From NCBI GenBank assembly GCA_003285105.1, contig CP030158.1, forward strand, positions 2,146,501 to 2,210,500: DNA of 64,000 bases, read 5' to 3'. The translations under genes and the position numbers were made by a program. This document shows positions 63,001 to 64,000 of the stretch, piece after piece. Source of the DNA: Roseithermus sacchariphilus (GTDB lineage: Bacteria; Bacteroidota; Rhodothermia; Rhodothermales; MEBIC09517). How positions within the stretch are numbered: the stretch's first letter is position 1; each line of letters begins with the position of its first letter. The notes beneath the pieces were generated by a model that worked only from the letters and a program-made list of their open reading frames with translations, had not been told where the DNA came from and did not search any database.

Positions 63001-63192
63001 ATCGCGTACACCTTCCCGCAAGGCATGCTGCAGACCCTCGGTGGGCTGGGGCAGCTGCAGGTGTACCTCACGGGACGCAACCTGCTCACCTGGTCGCCCC
63101 TGAAGACGATGGACCCCGAGATCCGCAACCAGGCCGCGCACGAGTACCCGCTCGAGCGGGCCTATACGATCGGGATTCAGATGGGCTTCTGA
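60043..63192 (+). CDS. SusC/RagA-family TonB-linked outer-membrane transporter
   Basis: A 1049-residue TonB-dependent importer. The start at 60043 (or 60037, two codons earlier) leads into a signal segment KPCFLFLEALLVLMIAGATP ending in ALAQ. A carboxypeptidase-regulatory-like domain follows (VSGRVTSGDDGFPMPGVNIL, FSFIGFQTREV), then the SusC plug with ALLDEVVVVGYGTQRRETLT, ISTLNNNAPLVVIDGIPD and LKDASAAIYGSRAANGVILV. The barrel ends with YLTGRNLLTWSPLKTMDPEI and IGIQMGF. It works with the SusD lipoprotein encoded next to import glycans or peptides. The GH106 gene nearby points to rhamnose-containing glycans, which is an inference from context. Confidence 0.95.
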   Translation: MHKATTLPHPHPSRLAPRSSAIHRHDARRKPCFLFLEALLVLMIAGATPALAQHQVSGRVTSGDDGFPMPGVNILVKGTTTGTATNVDGEYTLTAPSPQDTLVFSFIGFQTREVPIAGRSVVDVILQSDQALLDEVVVVGYGTQRRETLTGSVSQISGEELALIPTTNLSQNLQGTVPGLIGVTSSGRPGRDGSNLLIRGISTLNNNAPLVVIDGIPDRMGGLERLNPDDIQSVSVLKDASAAIYGSRAANGVILVTTKKGRAGATNVTFNVERAWAEPSIVPETADAETYMRMLNEIDVYRGNPPRYTEEQIQCHANEEDPWECPNTDWYEEGLKNFSREVTANMAISGGGENVRYRLSADAVTEEGILVNNAEGYDQLGFRTNIDGDINRYLNLSVNLHGRYENRDLPAWTRDRLNAAWELLQRGKPIEPAFWPNGLPGPDQENGVNPVVSNLTGYDNEKTYYFQSDVTAQLAVPGVEGWTIDGTIAYDRMFFNRKRWQKPWTLYHWDGTRDENGEPVLTGVQSGVPEPRLTQESDNASEILLRATTRYETTIAEDHNATFLLGTEWQKGEREDLYLFRRFFPTDQLDLLFAGGTNQQDLSGTASHEARLNFFGRINYNYRQKYLLELVARYDGSYIFPEGDRFGFFPSISAGWRLDQEPFFNALTGGFFDMMKLRTSYGQTGNDQIEPYQFLATFGFNGQFGYGDGLGTRIAPTRVPNPNITWEVATQFDIGVEGAILDNRLTFDLTYFNHNRDDILWWRNEAVPETAGFSLPRENIASMKNSGFEAQLTYSQRLSQNVQVRGGTTFSYAHDEVKYFAEAEGVLPWQRNTGRQWNTGLFYLTDGVFNDQAELDSYPHWAGARPGDIKFIDYNEDGVINGDDRVRVDENGIPDVIGSFNAGATIGRVDLYILFQGAAQVRQYVRAGGVGEFGNYFMEDAEGRWTPETPENNKPRAWNRVDPYWASNNNDYFLRDAKYLRLKTARIAYTFPQGMLQTLGGLGQLQVYLTGRNLLTWSPLKTMDPEIRNQAAHEYPLERAYTIGIQMGF

Positions 63193-63259
63193 GCGCGCCC
63201 GTGTGGACCTACCCAACCGCAGCTATCCCCTTCCATTGCAGGGAAAACAACCGATACCT

Positions 63260-64000
63260 ATGAGACGCTTTGCGCATATTCTCACGATCCTACTCGGCGG
63301 CTCGCTGTTGTTCATGGCGTGCGACAGCCTGAATCTGGAGCCAAAAACCGAGCTGTCCGGCAACGTCGTCTGGGGAGACCCGGCCCTCGTCGAGGCCTAC
63401 CTCAACGACGTCTACTCGGACGCCGGGTACGGCTTCGGCGACCCGATGATTGCCGGGCTGGCCGATGAGGCCAAGAACACCCACGGCCACGGCGATGCCC
63501 CCATGCGGCTCTCGAACATGAGCCCGACGGACCTCGGCCTCTGGCAGCGCGACTGGGAGGAGGTCATCCGGAAGTTCGACTGGGGCGTCACCTACAGCCG
63601 CATCCGGGACCTGAACACCCTGATCGAGAACGTCAGCGCGAGCGAGGCGCTGCCGGAGCAGACGAAGCAGACGATGCTGGGCGAGGCCTATTTCCTCCGC
63701 GCCTTCTTCTATCACGAGCTGATGCGGTTGCATGGCGGCGTCCCGCTCGTCGATCAGGCCTTCGAACTGGGCGATGACCTGTCGGCCTATCAGACGCCGC
63801 GCGCGTCGTTCGAAGAGACGATCAACTTCATCGTCTCGGACCTGGATGCCGCCGCCAGCCGGCTCACGGCGGACGGCCGCCGGCCGGGTGCTGCCACGGA
63901 AGGCGCCGCCCTCGCGCTCAAGTGCCGGGTCCTGACGCATGCCGCCAGCGACCTCTTCGCCGTCAACCCCTCCGGTATGCCGGAGACAGGCTACACCGGG
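63260..64000 (+). CDS. SusD/RagB-family surface lipoprotein (3' end outside window)
   Basis: Only the first 247 codons are in the window. The lipoprotein signal is MRRFAHILTILLGGSLLFMA followed by Cys20. Then come the SusD N-terminal region with LNLEPKTELSGNVVWGDPAL, the TPR-like helices (YSRIRDLNTLIENV, GEAYFLRAFFYHELMRLHGG, VPLVDQAF) and ETINFIVSDLDAAASRL, all typical of the SusD/RagB family. It binds substrate at the cell surface and closes over the SusC transporter. It follows susC by 67 nt on the same strand, so one operon. The frame remains open at the right edge. Confidence 0.93.
   Translation, partial: MRRFAHILTILLGGSLLFMACDSLNLEPKTELSGNVVWGDPALVEAYLNDVYSDAGYGFGDPMIAGLADEAKNTHGHGDAPMRLSNMSPTDLGLWQRDWEEVIRKFDWGVTYSRIRDLNTLIENVSASEALPEQTKQTMLGEAYFLRAFFYHELMRLHGGVPLVDQAFELGDDLSAYQTPRASFEETINFIVSDLDAAASRLTADGRRPGAATEGAALALKCRVLTHAASDLFAVNPSGMPETGYTG

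Noticed and set aside
59959-63216. 1085-residue minus-strand frame opposite susC
   Set aside because: Shadow frame; the plus strand has full SusC motifs.

Overview
The window looks like chromosomal DNA of a high-GC member of the Bacteroidota/Rhodothermota lineage (Rhodothermus/Salinibacter-like). This rests on a secreted protease with a C-terminal type IX secretion sorting tail (NYPNPFNPST), a SusC/SusD pair, a HYC_CC_PP-type Cys-rich protein, strong GC bias and few clear Shine-Dalgarno sites. The assignment is an inference; no rRNA or tRNA gene is present to confirm it.

Layout. 1-2.7 kb: the end of a CHAT protease gene and a secreted subtilisin-like protease. 2.7-9.2 kb: umuDC mutagenic repair operon, a pyrophosphatase-like protein, aspS, a POT peptide transporter with an apparent frameshift, and dut. 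9.2-11 kb: an outer-membrane beta-barrel protein. 11.1-24.7 kb: a copper/silver resistance island built as two divergent operons around one short control region. Leftward run a HYC_CC_PP-like protein, CusC, CusB fused to a cupredoxin, CusA, a cupredoxin lipoprotein, a DUF411 protein and a CopB-type ATPase. Rightward run CopZ, CsoR and CopA. 24.7-36.6 kb: a leftward exopolysaccharide/O-antigen operon (Wza-like, Wzz-like, ligase/polymerase, methyltransferase, flippase, four glycosyltransferases) with a lower-GC core. 36.8-45.5 kb: ispE, an acidic unknown protein, SbcD-like nuclease, and two class A penicillin-binding proteins around an LpxH-like phosphoesterase. 45.6-49.9 kb: two rhomboid proteases, a membrane-anchored EEP-family hydrolase, and ispG. 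49.9-50.5 kb: a striking non-coding repeat block. 50.6-64 kb: gamma-glutamyltransferase, GH106-type rhamnosidase, an AlkA-type glycosylase, a VCBS/UnbV lipoprotein, and susC plus the start of susD, which suggests rhamnose-containing glycan uptake and breakdown.

The most unusual content is in the spaces between genes. At least six places carry degenerate tandem repeats with a strict 7-nt period but different sequence motifs. They fill gene junctions, contribute stop codons, and in one case sit in frame inside cusA. Two such arrays, sharing a perfect 40-nt direct repeat, bracket a three-copy 165-bp tandem array that carries strong palindromes. The other main observations are the repeated use of one cupredoxin module in the copper island, an ATAGGG-N5-CCCTAT palindrome as candidate CsoR operator, and the CHAT/subtilase pair at the left edge.
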